Counted from the first letter of the stretch, positions 28,532-38,411 are shown. The stretch: 64,000 bases of DNA from Prochlorococcus sp. AG-347-L17 (GCA_003278925.1 QCCN01000001.1:1-64000), one strand, 5' to 3'. Made by a program: numbers and translations. The notes: generated by a model from the sequence alone, not told the origin.

Positions 28532-29386
28532 TCAATCAAAAACCGCAGTTTTGCTGTTATAGACAAATACTTGATGATTTAGATGTAATCTAACTGCTCT
28601 TGCTAAAGCTATTCTTTCAATATCTCTTCCTTTTCTAATCAAATCATCAACTTCATCCCTGTGACTTACATTAACTGTACATTGCTCTATTATCGGGCCT
28701 TCATCAAGATCTTCAGTAACATAGTGAGCAGTAGCACCGATTAATTTAACGCCTCTCTTCCACGCTCTATGATATGGTTGCCCGCCCTTAAATGCAGGTA
28801 AGAAAGAATGATGAATATTTATTATTGAAGAAAACTTTTTTAAAAAAGAGTCACTCAAAATTTGCATATATTTGGCTAATACAACAAGATCAATGTCATA
28901 TTCTTTTAGTAAATTTAAAAATTGATCTTCAACAATAGTTTTATCAGTTTTAAAGGTATCAATATGGACAAATTTTGCATTAAAGTCATTTGCGATATTT
29001 TCAAGATGAGAATGATTTGAAATTATTAAAGGAACTTTCATTTTGAGTTCTCCATTTCTTACTCGCCAAAGTAAATCAATCAAACAATGATTTTGTTTAC
29101 TCACGAAAATAGCAACATTTGGGATTTCATCAGAATAATTAACGTTAAATTGCCCATTTACTTCATCTGCAATTTTTTCAAATTCATTATAAATTTCATC
29201 CCTATTAAAAGATTCATTGTTATTATTCCATTCAATTCGACTAAGAAACAAACCTGCATCTTGATCTGTATGATGATCAGAATGTTTTATATTGCCACCG
29301 TAATTTGAAATCCAACTTGTAAGTAAACTTACAAGGCCAGGACGATCGGGACAAACAATTTTGAATATAATTGAAGGATGTTCCAA
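28532..29386 (-). CDS. purU: Formyltetrahydrofolate deformylase
   Basis: PurU hydrolyses 10-formyl-tetrahydrofolate to formate and tetrahydrofolate, balancing one-carbon pools and feeding PurT. The protein (284 residues) begins with an ACT domain (IIFKIVCPDRPGLVSLLTSW), then a formyltransferase domain with the catalytic INIHHSFLPAF, GAYH-like region GGQPYHRAWKRGVKLIGATAHYV, and the aspartate in TEDLDEGPIIEQ. The only suitable start is TTG 29386, since no ATG lies just upstream in frame. It is divergent from the next gene with 47 bases between starts. Confidence 0.93.
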   Translation of the reverse strand: MEHPSIIFKIVCPDRPGLVSLLTSWISNYGGNIKHSDHHTDQDAGLFLSRIEWNNNNESFNRDEIYNEFEKIADEVNGQFNVNYSDEIPNVAIFVSKQNHCLIDLLWRVRNGELKMKVPLIISNHSHLENIANDFNAKFVHIDTFKTDKTIVEDQFLNLLKEYDIDLVVLAKYMQILSDSFLKKFSSIINIHHSFLPAFKGGQPYHRAWKRGVKLIGATAHYVTEDLDEGPIIEQCTVNVSHRDEVDDLIRKGRDIERIALARAVRLHLNHQVFVYNSKTAVFD

Positions 29387-29433
29387 AAATCTTTAACTAT
29401 TAAGTCAAATAAGCAAGTATATCTAATATATCA

Positions 29434-30516
29434 ATGAAAAGCTTAAAAGAAAATTTTCAAAAAGCAAACATAGTTATTATAGGATCAGGGATTATTGGAA
29501 AATTTAACGCCTTAGAATTATCAGAATTAGGTTTCCAGGTGACGATAATAGATCCAACTCAACTCCAAAATAGTAGCAATGCAGCTTTAGGCTTACTAAT
29601 GGGTAATATGTATCAAAAAAGAAGGGGTAGAAGCTGGGATCTCAGAAAACAAAGCATTGAATTATGGCCACAATGGATTACATTTCTACAAAAATTTAAT
29701 TATGAATTGAATATCGAAAAACCATTAATAAAACTAACTACTAATGAAGAAAAGTTTAAAAAATTAGAGAAATTTGTTAATGAAAATAATGATCCAACGT
29801 TACTAATTTTAGAAAGAGACTCAATATTAATCAAGAATATAAATAAAGCCTTCCAAACAAAAAATATAAAAGGAATGATCTCCTTCAAAGATGGAAGAAT
29901 AAATGCTTTATCGTTACTTCAAACATTAGATAAATATCTAAAACATAAAAAAGTAAATTTTTTACAGGGAGAAATAATTAAAATAAGAAAATCAAACAAT
30001 CAATGGATTTCTACAACAAGGAATAATGAAAATATCAAATCTGACATGGTTATTTTGTGTAATTCACTAAAAGCGATTGATTTAATAGATAGCCAATCTC
30101 ACAACATCAAATTAAAGCCTGTTTTAGGTCAAGCTATGGAAATTGAGATTAATGATGCAGAAGTTGATTTGTTATCGCTACCAAAACAATTTAGTATAAA
30201 TGGTAAAAATATAATTCCAAAATCAAAAAATAAGCTAATTATTGGATCAACTGATGAATATAGTACTAAGCCAGAAAAAAATACATTCGAAAAACTCACA
30301 AATTTTCTAGATAAAAAACCAGATTGGCTGGAGAAAGGAAAAATTTCAAAAAAGTGGTACGGAATTAGGTCAAGACCAGACAGTGAGCCTTCACCAATAA
30401 TGAAAAATCTTGAAGATGGACTAATTATATGTACAGGTTTTTACAAAAATGGAATTTTACTGGCTCCCGCTTGTTCTAAGTGGGTTGCTAATGAAATTAA
30501 AAATTACCTCTACTAA
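29434..30516 (+). CDS. FAD-dependent amino-acid oxidase-like protein (DadA/ThiO family)
   Basis: The 360-residue protein has an N-terminal FAD-binding Rossmann fold, [21 protein letters not shown] ending at the acidic IIDP, with [11 protein letters not shown] after it, where ribose-binding residues sit in DAO-type enzymes. The C-terminal part has a [10 protein letters not shown] strand, [16 protein letters not shown] and [15 protein letters not shown], the flavin-closing motif of glycine oxidase and D-amino acid dehydrogenase. ThiO (glycine oxidase for thiazole synthesis) is one candidate. No thiamine genes are adjacent, so the substrate is open. Its stop shares bases with the dnaK2 stop. Confidence 0.75.
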   Translation: MKSLKENFQKANIVIIGSGIIGKFNALELSELGFQVTIIDPTQLQNSSNAALGLLMGNMYQKRRGRSWDLRKQSIELWPQWITFLQKFNYELNIEKPLIKLTTNEEKFKKLEKFVNENNDPTLLILERDSILIKNINKAFQTKNIKGMISFKDGRINALSLLQTLDKYLKHKKVNFLQGEIIKIRKSNNQWISTTRNNENIKSDMVILCNSLKAIDLIDSQSHNIKLKPVLGQAMEIEINDAEVDLLSLPKQFSINGKNIIPKSKNKLIIGSTDEYSTKPEKNTFEKLTNFLDKKPDWLEKGKISKKWYGIRSRPDSEPSPIMKNLEDGLIICTGFYKNGILLAPACSKWVANEIKNYLY

Positions 30517-32420
30517 TCTTTTGTTTCAGTAAAGTCTGCATCAATCACATCATCTCCACCTTTTTCGTTTGAATCACTCTGCTCAGGACCGCCTGCTGCG
30601 CCTGGTGATGGTGGCTGATTGCCTGGTTGCTGATAAACAGATGAACCAACTGCATAAAGTTCTTGCTGGAGTTCTTCAAGAAGTTTTTTCATTGATTCAT
30701 AATCTTCTTTTGAAGTTGCTTCTTTTAAAGCATTACTTTTTTCTTCAACTTTAGACTTTGCTGCAGCATCAATTTTGTCTCCTAACTCACCAAGTTGCTT
30801 TTCTGTCTGGTAGACAAGTGTTTCAGCTTGATTTTTTAAATCAATTTTTTCTCTTTTTTCTTTATCTGCAGATGCATTTGATTCAGCATCTTTTACCATT
30901 TTTTCAACTTCATTATCAGATAGAGTAGAAGCACCAGTGATAGAAATACTTTGCTCTTTACCACTTCCTTTATCTTTAGCAGTCACACTAAGAATTCCAT
31001 TTGCATCGATATCAAATGTAACTTCAATTTGGGGAACTCCTCTGGGTGCTGACGGTATTCCATCCAATCTAAAGGTTCCTAAGCTTTTGTTATCAGAAGC
31101 CATTTCTCTCTCACCCTGTAAAACGTGTATTTCAACATTTGTTTGACCGTCTACAGCAGTTGAATATGTTTCAGATTTCTTTGTAGGTACGGTAGTATTT
31201 CGATTTATCATTTTTGTCATTACTCCGCCTAGAGTCTCTACACCTAGAGAAAGTGGAGTAACGTCAAGCAACAATATATCTTTAACCTCTCCTGCTAAAA
31301 CTCCTCCCTGAATTGCGGCTCCAACAGCTACTACCTCATCAGGATTAACGGTTTGATTTGGATCTTTACCAATTATTTTTTTAACTAAATCTAAAACAGC
31401 AGGTATTCTAGATGAACCTCCGACCATAACAACTTCATCAATTTCACTAGTAGAAATTTTTGCATCGCTTATAGCTCTCTCAACTGGGGTCTTACACCTA
31501 TCAATTAAAGAAGCTGCTAATTCCTCGAACTTTGCTCTAGTAAGGTTCAAATCTAAATGTTTTGGTCCTTCAGGCGTAGCTGTAATAAAAGGTAAATTTA
31601 TCTCACTTTGCGTAGCATTTGAGAGCTCTATTTTTGCTTTTTCTGCAGCTTCAGTCAATCTTTGCAAGGCTTGCTTATCTTGTCTGAGATCAATTCCCTC
31701 ATTTGATTTAAAAGTATTAGCTAAGTGATCTACAATACATCTATCAAAATCATCACCACCTAAATGTGTATCTCCTGACGTAGATAAAACTTCAGTTACT
31801 CCATCACCTGCTTCAATAACTGAGACATCAAATGTTCCTCCCCCTAAATCAAAAACAAGAATTTTTTCATTTTCCTTATCCAAACCATATGCTAAAGCCG
31901 CAGCGGTTGGCTCATTAACAATTCTGAGAACTTCTAAACCTGCAATCTTTCCAGCATCTTTAGTAGCCTGTCTTTGTGAATCATTAAAATAAGCTGGAAC
32001 TGTAATTACAGCTTGTGTAACTTTTTCACCAAGGTATTTACCTGCATCATCTGCTAACTTTCTTAAAACTTGAGAACTTACCTCTTCAGGAGAAAACTGC
32101 TTATCCAAAATAGGGCATTTTAATTTGACACTAGAGCCAGATTTTTCAACAGAGTAACTAACTTCTTTAGATTCTTCATTAACTTCATCAACTCTTCTTC
32201 CAACAAATCGCTTTGCTGAATAAAAAGTATTTTCAGGATTCATTACAGCCTGTCTTTTAGCTATTTGTCCAACAAGCTGATCTTGATTTTTTGTATATGC
32301 AACAACTGATGGAGTAGTTCTGAAACCCTCAGCATTTGCTATTACAGTAGGTTTGCCACCCTCCATTACAGCAACACAACTGTTAGTTGTTCCTAAATCG
32401 ATTCCTACAACCTTACCCAT
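30513..32420 (-). CDS. dnaK2: Hsp70 chaperone DnaK (cyanobacterial DnaK2 type)
   Basis: The chaperone has 635 residues from ATG 32420: [19 protein letters not shown] opens the ATPase domain, with [15 protein letters not shown] and [12 protein letters not shown], and [17 protein letters not shown] opens the substrate-binding domain. The C-terminal lid is followed by a proline/glycine-rich tail ending [14 protein letters not shown] frame extending to 32483 adds residues without DnaK similarity and is rejected. Cyanobacteria keep several dnaK genes; this looks like DnaK2, the essential one, by its canonical ends. No CIRCE element is seen upstream. It lies head to head with aroE. Confidence 0.95.
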   Translation of the reverse strand: MGKVVGIDLGTTNSCVAVMEGGKPTVIANAEGFRTTPSVVAYTKNQDQLVGQIAKRQAVMNPENTFYSAKRFVGRRVDEVNEESKEVSYSVEKSGSSVKLKCPILDKQFSPEEVSSQVLRKLADDAGKYLGEKVTQAVITVPAYFNDSQRQATKDAGKIAGLEVLRIVNEPTAAALAYGLDKENEKILVFDLGGGTFDVSVIEAGDGVTEVLSTSGDTHLGGDDFDRCIVDHLANTFKSNEGIDLRQDKQALQRLTEAAEKAKIELSNATQSEINLPFITATPEGPKHLDLNLTRAKFEELAASLIDRCKTPVERAISDAKISTSEIDEVVMVGGSSRIPAVLDLVKKIIGKDPNQTVNPDEVVAVGAAIQGGVLAGEVKDILLLDVTPLSLGVETLGGVMTKMINRNTTVPTKKSETYSTAVDGQTNVEIHVLQGEREMASDNKSLGTFRLDGIPSAPRGVPQIEVTFDIDANGILSVTAKDKGSGKEQSISITGASTLSDNEVEKMVKDAESNASADKEKREKIDLKNQAETLVYQTEKQLGELGDKIDAAAKSKVEEKSNALKEATSKEDYESMKKLLEELQQELYAVGSSVYQQPGNQPPSPGAAGGPEQSDSNEKGGDDVIDADFTETKD

Positions 32421-32534
32421 TGGTAAACACTCTATATTTGTTATTCTCCATAATCGGTCATTGACGTCATTATTGTTACTCAAAGATGGGGTGTGGTTCC
32501 CGAACAGATCATTATTTTTAAAAAAATTCTAAAC

Positions 32535-33395
32535 ATGATTTCAAGTAAGACATCTTTTATAGCATTAATCGGTAATCCAGTAAGCCATTCATTGTCACCT
32601 ATTATGCAAAATGCTGCATTCAAATATTTAGGCCTAGATTTAATTTATATTGCTATACCTTGCAAAGATGAAGATCTAGAATTAGTTCTGAATTCTTTGA
32701 AAAAAATTAATTGCAAAGGTTTAAATATTACAATTCCCCATAAAGAAAAAGTATTTAAGCTATGTAGTGAAATTTCGCCTATAGCAAGCAAACTGAAAGC
32801 CATTAATACCCTGAAATTAAATTCTGAAAATGAATGGAGCGCAACTAATACTGATTTAGAAGGTTTTATTTATCCATTAAAAAATTTAAACTTAGCAAAG
32901 AAAAAATCAATAGTTCTGGGCTCCGGGGGTGCAGCAAAATCTGTTATTCAAGGTTTAATAAATTTAAATCTTTCAAAAATTTCAGTAATAGCCCGTAACA
33001 AATCATCACTAAATGAATTAATCAAAAACTTTGAAAATCAAATTGAACTTCAGAGCTTCTTAAGTAACGATAATCAATGTCAAAATTTAATTGAAGAAGC
33101 AGATTTGGTTGTAAATACAACACCAGTAGGAATGAAAACAGACAAAAATGAAATGAATTTATTGCCATACGGAGATTATTTTTGGAGATCTCTTAACTCA
33201 AAAACTATTGTTTATGATTTAATCTATAATCCTGCTCCGACTCATCTATTAAAATTCAGCGCCAATAAAGGATGCATGACTATCGATGGTTTGCAAATGC
33301 TTGTTGCTCAGGGATTGAAATCATTATCATTTTGGACAAATGGCTTAGAAGTACCTTTTCATATTATGAATGATGCACTCAAAAATCATCTTTAA
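32535..33395 (+). CDS. aroE: Shikimate dehydrogenase
   Basis: AroE reduces 3-dehydroshikimate with NADPH. The substrate-binding half has FIALIGNPVSHSLSPIMQNA, NITIPHKEKV with the catalytic lysine, and INTLK; the ATNTDLEGF motif supplies the aspartate. The nucleotide half has VLGSGGAAKSVIQGL and VVNTTPVGM. Length is 286 residues from ATG 32535, which matches the family; in-frame upstream codons to 32493 are not supported. It is divergent from dnaK2 with 114 bases between starts. Confidence 0.95.
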   Translation: MISSKTSFIALIGNPVSHSLSPIMQNAAFKYLGLDLIYIAIPCKDEDLELVLNSLKKINCKGLNITIPHKEKVFKLCSEISPIASKLKAINTLKLNSENEWSATNTDLEGFIYPLKNLNLAKKKSIVLGSGGAAKSVIQGLINLNLSKISVIARNKSSLNELIKNFENQIELQSFLSNDNQCQNLIEEADLVVNTTPVGMKTDKNEMNLLPYGDYFWRSLNSKTIVYDLIYNPAPTHLLKFSANKGCMTIDGLQMLVAQGLKSLSFWTNGLEVPFHIMNDALKNHL

Positions 33396-33421
33396 AACAA
33401 TGCTAATTTTCAAGGAACTGC

Positions 33422-33433
33422 ACATCATGATGT
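33422..33433. repeat. 12-bp perfect palindrome upstream of rpsF
   Basis: ACATCATGATGT reads the same on both strands. It lies 64 bases before the rpsF start and 26 bases after aroE. It could be an operator half-site pair or a transcript element; no known regulator is recognised. Confidence 0.35.
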
Positions 33434-33453
33434 ATCGTTAAAGATGAACAGAC

Positions 33454-33477
33454 GCTCATGACATTAATTATATGAGC
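33454..33477 (+). promoter_or_regulatory. Inverted repeat in the rpsF leader
   Basis: GCTCAT (33454-33459) and ATGAGC (33472-33477) could form a 6-bp stem with a 12-base loop ending 20 bases before the rpsF start. Ribosomal S6 leaders in other bacteria carry an S6:S18-binding structure; I cannot match its conserved bases here. Confidence 0.3.
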
Positions 33478-33497
33478 CAAAGACCTTGTCTGAAACT

Positions 33498-33959
33498 ATG
33501 AACGATCAGCAATTTTATTACGAAACCATGTATATCCTCCGCCCAGACATTGCGGAAGATGAAGTAACTAATCACATTGACAAATACAACAAGCTTTTAG
33601 AAGAATTTGGCGGTACTATTCTCGATAGTCAAATGAGAGGTAAGCGTAGATTAGCCTATCAAATAGCAAAACATAGAGAAGGTATTTACGTACAACTAAG
33701 TCATCAAGGTGATGGGCAACATATCTTCAAAATTGAAAAAGCAATGAGACTAAGTGAAGATGTTATTAGATACATGACTGTTAAACAAGAGGGTCCTTTA
33801 CCAACCCCAAGGCCTTCGAACAAGAATACATCTCAATCAGAGAATAAAGATAATCCAGATGCAAAAGTTGAATCTAAAGAAAAACAACCAGTAGCAAGTG
33901 CAGATACTTCAGCTTCGAGCAAAGATGATACTGCAACTAAAGAAAATGCTGAATCTTAA
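33498..33959 (+). CDS. rpsF: Ribosomal protein bS6
   Basis: bS6 is a small-subunit protein that binds S18 and 16S rRNA. The core (about residues 1-100) has [16 protein letters not shown], a [30 protein letters not shown] segment and an [10 protein letters not shown] strand. About 50 extra residues follow, rich in serine, asparagine, lysine and acidic residues; such low-complexity tails on bS6 occur in cyanobacteria and are not expected to fold. ATG 33498 gives 153 residues. The TTG four codons earlier is less likely. rpsR and ssb are not adjacent. It ends three bases from the convergent argG. Confidence 0.95.
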   Translation: MNDQQFYYETMYILRPDIAEDEVTNHIDKYNKLLEEFGGTILDSQMRGKRRLAYQIAKHREGIYVQLSHQGDGQHIFKIEKAMRLSEDVIRYMTVKQEGPLPTPRPSNKNTSQSENKDNPDAKVESKEKQPVASADTSASSKDDTATKENAES

Positions 33960-33962
33960 ATG

Positions 33963-35177
33963 TTAATCTTTTGTTTTTGAATTTAACTCAGCCCATATTT
34001 TATTAGACATACCCCACATATAAATAAAACCCTCTGCTAAAGAATGATTAAAGACATCATCTTTGCTATAAGTTGCCAAATCTTCCCTGTAAAGTGAATT
34101 ATTTTCGGACATTCTCCCAATGACTATTGCGTTCCCCTTATAAAGTCTAATCTTTACTCTTCCATTAACTGAAGTTTGAGTCGATGATATAAATGCATCT
34201 AAACTTTCTTTAAGAGGTCCAAACCAAAAACCCTGATAAACTAATTGACCCCATTTTTTTTCTACTATTCCTTTAAAATCAACAACATCAGGGTTTAATG
34301 TGATGCTCTCTAATTCTTTGTGAGCTTTGATTAAAAGTAAGAGACCAGGTGTTTCGTAAATCTCTCTACTTTTAATCCCTACTACTCGATCCTCAATCAT
34401 ATCTATTCTTCCAAACCCGTGTTTACCTGCAAGATTATTTGCTTTTTGAATAATCTCTACTGGATTTAAAAATTCATCATTAATTCCAATTGGAAGCCCA
34501 TTTTTAAAAACAATTTCTATATCTTGATGGTAATCAGGTGAATTATCAAATGATGATGTCATCGAAAATATATCCTCAGGTGCTTCTTGCATGGGGTCTT
34601 CTAATATGCCTGCTTCAATACTCCTACCAAGTAAGTTAACGTCTATTGAATATGGTGATTTTTTTGATACTGGTGCTGGTATACCAAATTTTTCTCCATA
34701 AACTATTGCCTCCTCTCTACTCATATTCCACTCCCTTGCAGGAGTAATAATTTTTAAATCTGGACCTAAAGCATTAATTGCCAAATCAAACCGAACTTGA
34801 TCATTCCCTTTGCCAGTACATCCATGAGCTACTGCATCAGCATTAGTCTCTCTAGCAATATTCACGAGATTTTCTGCAATTAAAGGCCTAGCAAGGGCTG
34901 TTGATAAGGGATATTTATCTAGATATAGTGCATTTGCTCTAATGGCTGGAAAAGCGTATCTCTCAACAAAACTATTAACTAAATTGCCAACGATTGATTT
35001 AGATGCACCAGAATTTAAAGCTTTTTGCCTAATAAGTTCTAAATCCTCGCCTTGACCAAGATCTGCTACAAAAGTAACTACTTCTGAAATTCCATATTCA
35101 TTCTTTAAATATGGAATACACACGCTCGTATCTACCCCACCAGAATACGCTAGTACAACTTTTTTTATCTGCTGCAT
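33963..35177 (-). CDS. argG: Argininosuccinate synthase
   Basis: ArgG condenses citrulline and aspartate with ATP to argininosuccinate. The 404-residue protein starts [19 protein letters not shown], an ATP pyrophosphatase loop, and has [14 protein letters not shown], the citrulline-binding [13 protein letters not shown], and [17 protein letters not shown]. The next step, argH, lies at 61.5 kb in the same window. The stop is three bases from the rpsF stop on the other strand, so the two transcripts must overlap or end precisely. Confidence 0.97.
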   Translation of the reverse strand: MQQIKKVVLAYSGGVDTSVCIPYLKNEYGISEVVTFVADLGQGEDLELIRQKALNSGASKSIVGNLVNSFVERYAFPAIRANALYLDKYPLSTALARPLIAENLVNIARETNADAVAHGCTGKGNDQVRFDLAINALGPDLKIITPAREWNMSREEAIVYGEKFGIPAPVSKKSPYSIDVNLLGRSIEAGILEDPMQEAPEDIFSMTSSFDNSPDYHQDIEIVFKNGLPIGINDEFLNPVEIIQKANNLAGKHGFGRIDMIEDRVVGIKSREIYETPGLLLLIKAHKELESITLNPDVVDFKGIVEKKWGQLVYQGFWFGPLKESLDAFISSTQTSVNGRVKIRLYKGNAIVIGRMSENNSLYREDLATYSKDDVFNHSLAEGFIYMWGMSNKIWAELNSKTKD

Positions 35178-35213
35178 CTAAATTTGCTCCATAAATTTAA
35201 ATTTTTGAGGTAA

Positions 35214-35408
35214 TTAAGAATTTGAAAACTTATTAAATAATAATATTATTGTAACTAAAAGAGCTGGACCAAAAACCAGTAACAAGAGAAGAAAGTTATT
35301 AATTATTAAAACATTGGGATTCAAATATCCAATAAGTTTTAATAATCCAGACAGCAACAATGAAATTAGCCAGACAAAAAAGTATTTTAAATTTGCTTTA
35401 TCAAACAA
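35214..35408 (-). CDS. Small two-helix membrane protein (64 residues)
   Basis: The frame begins with TTG at 35408 (no in-frame ATG upstream before a stop) and encodes two hydrophobic segments, YFFVWLISLLLSGLLKLIGYL and a second one with LLLLLVFGPALLVTIILL, separated by a short polar turn. It probably spans the membrane twice. It lies 36 bases upstream of argG on the same strand and may be transcribed with it. No family recognised. Confidence 0.55.
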   Translation of the reverse strand: MFDKANLKYFFVWLISLLLSGLLKLIGYLNPNVLIINNFLLLLLVFGPALLVTIILLFNKFSNS

Positions 35409-35461
35409 AGTTTTTCGTGTGCATCATTATGTATTATCTTATATATAGAACATAGCCTTTA

Positions 35462-35743
35462 ATGAATTCAAATAAATTAAAACTTAGATTAGACGACATT
35501 TCTGAAGTCAATCCAGCTTTAACTTGCTATCACAGAGATGATCCAGCTCCTGTCTTGCCATTAAGAGAGGAACCTGACCTTCTATCTTGGCTGGAAAATA
35601 CAGGTAGACTTGTTGCAGAAAAAGATGGAGATTCACAAGAGATTAGTACAATAGAAGAAGAAGAACTTTCAGCACTTATGGGAGAAAAAGAAGATTATAA
35701 AACTGAAGAAGATCCTTCATTAGAAGATGATTGGGAAGATTAA
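35462..35743 (+). CDS. DUF3134 family protein
   Basis: This acidic 93-residue protein starts with MNSNKLKLRLDDISEVNPAL and contains the segment HRDDPAPVLPLREEPDLLSWLE, which I recognise as the DUF3134 core found in cyanobacteria. The C-terminal third is nearly all glutamate, aspartate and lysine and ends DDWED. It has no signal or membrane segment. It overlaps the start of mraY by 17 bases in a different frame, implying coupled expression. Function is unknown. Confidence 0.8.
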   Translation: MNSNKLKLRLDDISEVNPALTCYHRDDPAPVLPLREEPDLLSWLENTGRLVAEKDGDSQEISTIEEEELSALMGEKEDYKTEEDPSLEDDWED

Positions 35744-36803
35744 AAAGTTTAACTTTGAATCTTTATTTATATTAAATACTTTTGCTTTAATAGTTACCTC
35801 CTATTTTTTTAATAATTTTATTTTTACAGGAGTTTACATACTATTCTTCTTTATTTCTATTTTTACAACAAAAAATGGTCTAAAGATTATCAAAAAATTT
35901 AATTTACTTCAAAATATTAGGAATGAAGGCCCAGCTAATCACTTTAAAAAAAGTGATACTCCAACAATGGGTGGGATTTTTATGATAATCCCTTTTTTAA
36001 TTTTACTTTTGATAATAACTATCAATTTAGGTTCTCTAAAATTATTTCTTTTATTCCTTACTATTTTAGGTTTCTTTATTACAGGATTTTTAGATGATTA
36101 TTTAAGCATTAAAAGAAAAGAGAACACAGGTTTAAAAACAAATGAGAAATTTATCTTACAAAGTGTCATCTCAATATTTTTTATATTGTTAGCCTATGAA
36201 AAAAATTTAATCAATCCACTAATAACAGTTTCTGACTCCTGGGGAATAAATATGAATATTTTCATTTTGCCAGTTTCTTTTTTAGTACTTGTGGGCCTAA
36301 GTAATTCAGTAAATTTGACTGATGGACTAGATGGATTAGCAGCTGGATGCAGTGGGATTGTCTTTTATGGATTAGGAACAGAAATATTACTGAAAGAACA
36401 GCAAGAACTTTTTGTTTTTAGCATCTTATGTTTTTCGATGTGCGGCATATGCTTAGGATTTCTAAAATATAATAAATATCCTGCAAAAATATTTATGGGC
36501 GACACAGGATCTCTAAGTATTGGAGCAATTCTGGGTTCTATAGCGTTATTAACCAATAGTGTTTTTACCTTATCTATTTGCTCAGGAATATTTATTGTTG
36601 AATCGTTATCAGTAATGATTCAAGTAGGGTTTTTTAAAATTACAAAAAAATTATTTCATAGAGGTAAACGCATATTTTTAATGGCTCCTCTCCACCACCA
36701 CTTTGAACTTAAAGGAATGAATGAACAAAAAATAGTTGAAAATTTTTGGAAAATCAACATTTTACTTGTAATTTTAGGTATAGTTTTAAAAATCAATCTT
36801 TGA
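35727..36803 (+). CDS. mraY: Phospho-N-acetylmuramoyl-pentapeptide transferase
   Basis: MraY attaches the UDP-MurNAc-pentapeptide to undecaprenyl phosphate, making lipid I at the inner membrane. The 358-residue protein has about ten membrane segments and the conserved motifs TPTMGGIFMIIPF, FLDDYLSIKRKENTGL (two active-site aspartates), NLTDGLDGLAAGCSG, IFMGDTGSLSIGA and PLHHHFELKG with its three histidines. Its N-terminus overlaps the DUF3134 gene by 17 bases. It is separated from other peptidoglycan genes, as is usual in cyanobacteria. Confidence 0.96.
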   Translation: MIGKIKKFNFESLFILNTFALIVTSYFFNNFIFTGVYILFFFISIFTTKNGLKIIKKFNLLQNIRNEGPANHFKKSDTPTMGGIFMIIPFLILLLIITINLGSLKLFLLFLTILGFFITGFLDDYLSIKRKENTGLKTNEKFILQSVISIFFILLAYEKNLINPLITVSDSWGINMNIFILPVSFLVLVGLSNSVNLTDGLDGLAAGCSGIVFYGLGTEILLKEQQELFVFSILCFSMCGICLGFLKYNKYPAKIFMGDTGSLSIGAILGSIALLTNSVFTLSICSGIFIVESLSVMIQVGFFKITKKLFHRGKRIFLMAPLHHHFELKGMNEQKIVENFWKINILLVILGIVLKINL

Positions 36804-36813
36804 AAAATTTGTT

Positions 36814-37059
36814 ATGAATTTTTTTACATGGAAAGATAATGGATTAACAAGTGACTGCTCAAGTCTTGATGCGATGGCATCAAGATTTGAAGAAACTGCT
36901 AACTTAATGAAAAAACTTTCTAAGAAGGGCTTTAAACTAAAGAAAACTCAAAATAATCAACTAATTCTTCACCCTGATCCTGAGGTTTTTGATCAATGGG
37001 GTTTTATAAGTGAGGAAGTCCCTTTTAAACAACTTTGTTTAATATCAGAGGAAGAATAA
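36814..37059 (+). CDS. Hypothetical protein (81 residues) overlapping SPS gene
   Basis: The protein begins MNFFTWKDNGLTSDCSSLDAM, has an amphipathic helix ASRFEETANLMKKLSKKG, then two probable strands with LKKTQNNQLILHPDPEVFDQWGF and ends PFKQLCLISEEE. The distinct helix-strand pattern and 10-base spacing after mraY support a real gene. Its last 67 bases overlap the 3' end of the convergent glycosyltransferase gene, in which they encode a poorly conserved tail. Function unknown; perhaps part of the mraY operon. Confidence 0.65.
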   Translation: MNFFTWKDNGLTSDCSSLDAMASRFEETANLMKKLSKKGFKLKKTQNNQLILHPDPEVFDQWGFISEEVPFKQLCLISEEE

Positions 37060-38402
37060 CTATTTGAATTTGAAAATTCTTCAGTGAGTACTGATAAATA
37101 ATTGCGTACATGAGTGTTCCAACTAAAATGTCTGTTAACGCCCTCGATTCCATTTCTGCTCCATAATTTCCACTGATTATTATTTGATATTCCTTTTTCA
37201 AGAATAACTTTCAACTCATTAATATCATTAACATCTACTAGAAGTCCATTTTCACATTTTGAACAAATTTCTTTTGGCCCTCCATCATTTGTTGAAATTA
37301 TTGGCAATCCACATGAAGAAGCTTCAAGAAGAGTTAAACCAAAAGGCTCTGTTAAAGCTGGATTTACAAATACACCACCTCTGCTAGCAGCCCACCTATA
37401 TAAAGCAGGAATCTGACTTGGAAGATGTTTTTTTGGATAAGCTACTTTTCCATATAAATTATATTTATCAATTGTTTCAAAAATATTATTGAAAACATCT
37501 TTTTGTTGAGGGTCAAGTTTTGAAGTATTCTCTCTACAACCTAAAATCAAAATTAAATTAGTTTTTCTTTTTAATTTTTCAGATCTTCCATATGCTTCAA
37601 TCAAAGATGGAATATTTTTTCTTCGTACAGCTCTAGAAATAGTCAAAAATGGAGGTTTAGTAGAATCCTTTAGAAAAGGTTTCATCATATTATCAATTTC
37701 GGCTGTCTCGCTTGTGGAGTGAATATGGTGAAATTTATTATGATCAACACCAGGAGGAATAACTTTAGCTTTGTGAGGTGAAAAAGAAGAATATTGGGAA
37801 TATTGATACACTGATTCTTGTTTAGTGCTTGTAACGACAATATCTGCAGAATTCAATGCTTTTTCTTCTGCCTCAATTCTTTTACTTATAGAATAAAGTT
37901 TTTCTATTTGATTATTTTTTAAACCAGTATCAAGCAATTTCCTTTTTTTCTCTCTTCCTAAAGAATGACCTGTAAAAATAAGAGGAACGTTTAAGGATTT
38001 ACTTAGTTTAACTCCTACATATCCAGCATCTGCATAATGTGCATGAATAAAATTAGGCTTTTTGTTTTTTGTATAGTAAGAAATTAGTCTTTCAGTTAAA
38101 TGATCTAAATAAGGCCATAGCAATTCCTTTCTTAAATATTTATTAGGTCCAAATTTGAATCTTAAAATTCTCACTCCAGGTTCTACAAATTCTTCATCTT
38201 GAGAATATTCATCGTCTACTTTAGGGTCGTTTATTAAACGAGTAACTAAATCTACTTGATCAACTTCTGAAGTATTAGCCAAGCTTTTAATTAACTCTAA
38301 GACATATTGTGTTTGCCCTCCTGTATCTGCATCCCTGCCTAACTCAAGATTTTTAGAACGTATAAGACCATGTAAATGTAAATGTAAAAATTTCAACCTC
38401 AT
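36993..38402 (-). CDS. Sucrose-phosphate synthase-like glycosyltransferase (GT4)
   Basis: The 469-residue protein is a GT4 retaining glycosyltransferase with the SPS N-terminus: FLHLHLHGLIRSKNLELGRD, then DTGGQTQYVLELIKSL, FIHAHYADAGYVG, and the substrate loop TGHSLGREKKRKL. The donor site has AVRRKNIPSLIEAYGR and the E-x7-E region ALTEPFGLTLLEASSCGLPI. These match sucrose-phosphate synthase, which makes sucrose 6-phosphate from UDP-glucose and fructose 6-phosphate. The sequence ends soon after the GT domain, so the phosphatase domain of bidomain SPS is absent. A GGAGG ribosome site lies nine bases upstream of the ATG. Confidence 0.85.
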   Translation of the reverse strand: MRLKFLHLHLHGLIRSKNLELGRDADTGGQTQYVLELIKSLANTSEVDQVDLVTRLINDPKVDDEYSQDEEFVEPGVRILRFKFGPNKYLRKELLWPYLDHLTERLISYYTKNKKPNFIHAHYADAGYVGVKLSKSLNVPLIFTGHSLGREKKRKLLDTGLKNNQIEKLYSISKRIEAEEKALNSADIVVTSTKQESVYQYSQYSSFSPHKAKVIPPGVDHNKFHHIHSTSETAEIDNMMKPFLKDSTKPPFLTISRAVRRKNIPSLIEAYGRSEKLKRKTNLILILGCRENTSKLDPQQKDVFNNIFETIDKYNLYGKVAYPKKHLPSQIPALYRWAASRGGVFVNPALTEPFGLTLLEASSCGLPIISTNDGGPKEICSKCENGLLVDVNDINELKVILEKGISNNNQWKLWSRNGIEGVNRHFSWNTHVRNYLSVLTEEFSNSNSYSSSDIKQSCLKGTSSLIKPH

Positions 38403-38411
38403 TCAGTAAAA

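Noticed and set aside
32421-32483. A 21-residue N-terminal extension of DnaK2
   Set aside because: DnaK proteins begin [12 protein letters not shown]; the extra residues have no family counterpart, and the ATG at 32420 is the natural start.
32421-32534. CIRCE heat-shock element for dnaK2
   Set aside because: No TTAGCACTC-N9-GAGTGCTAA or near match in the gap.
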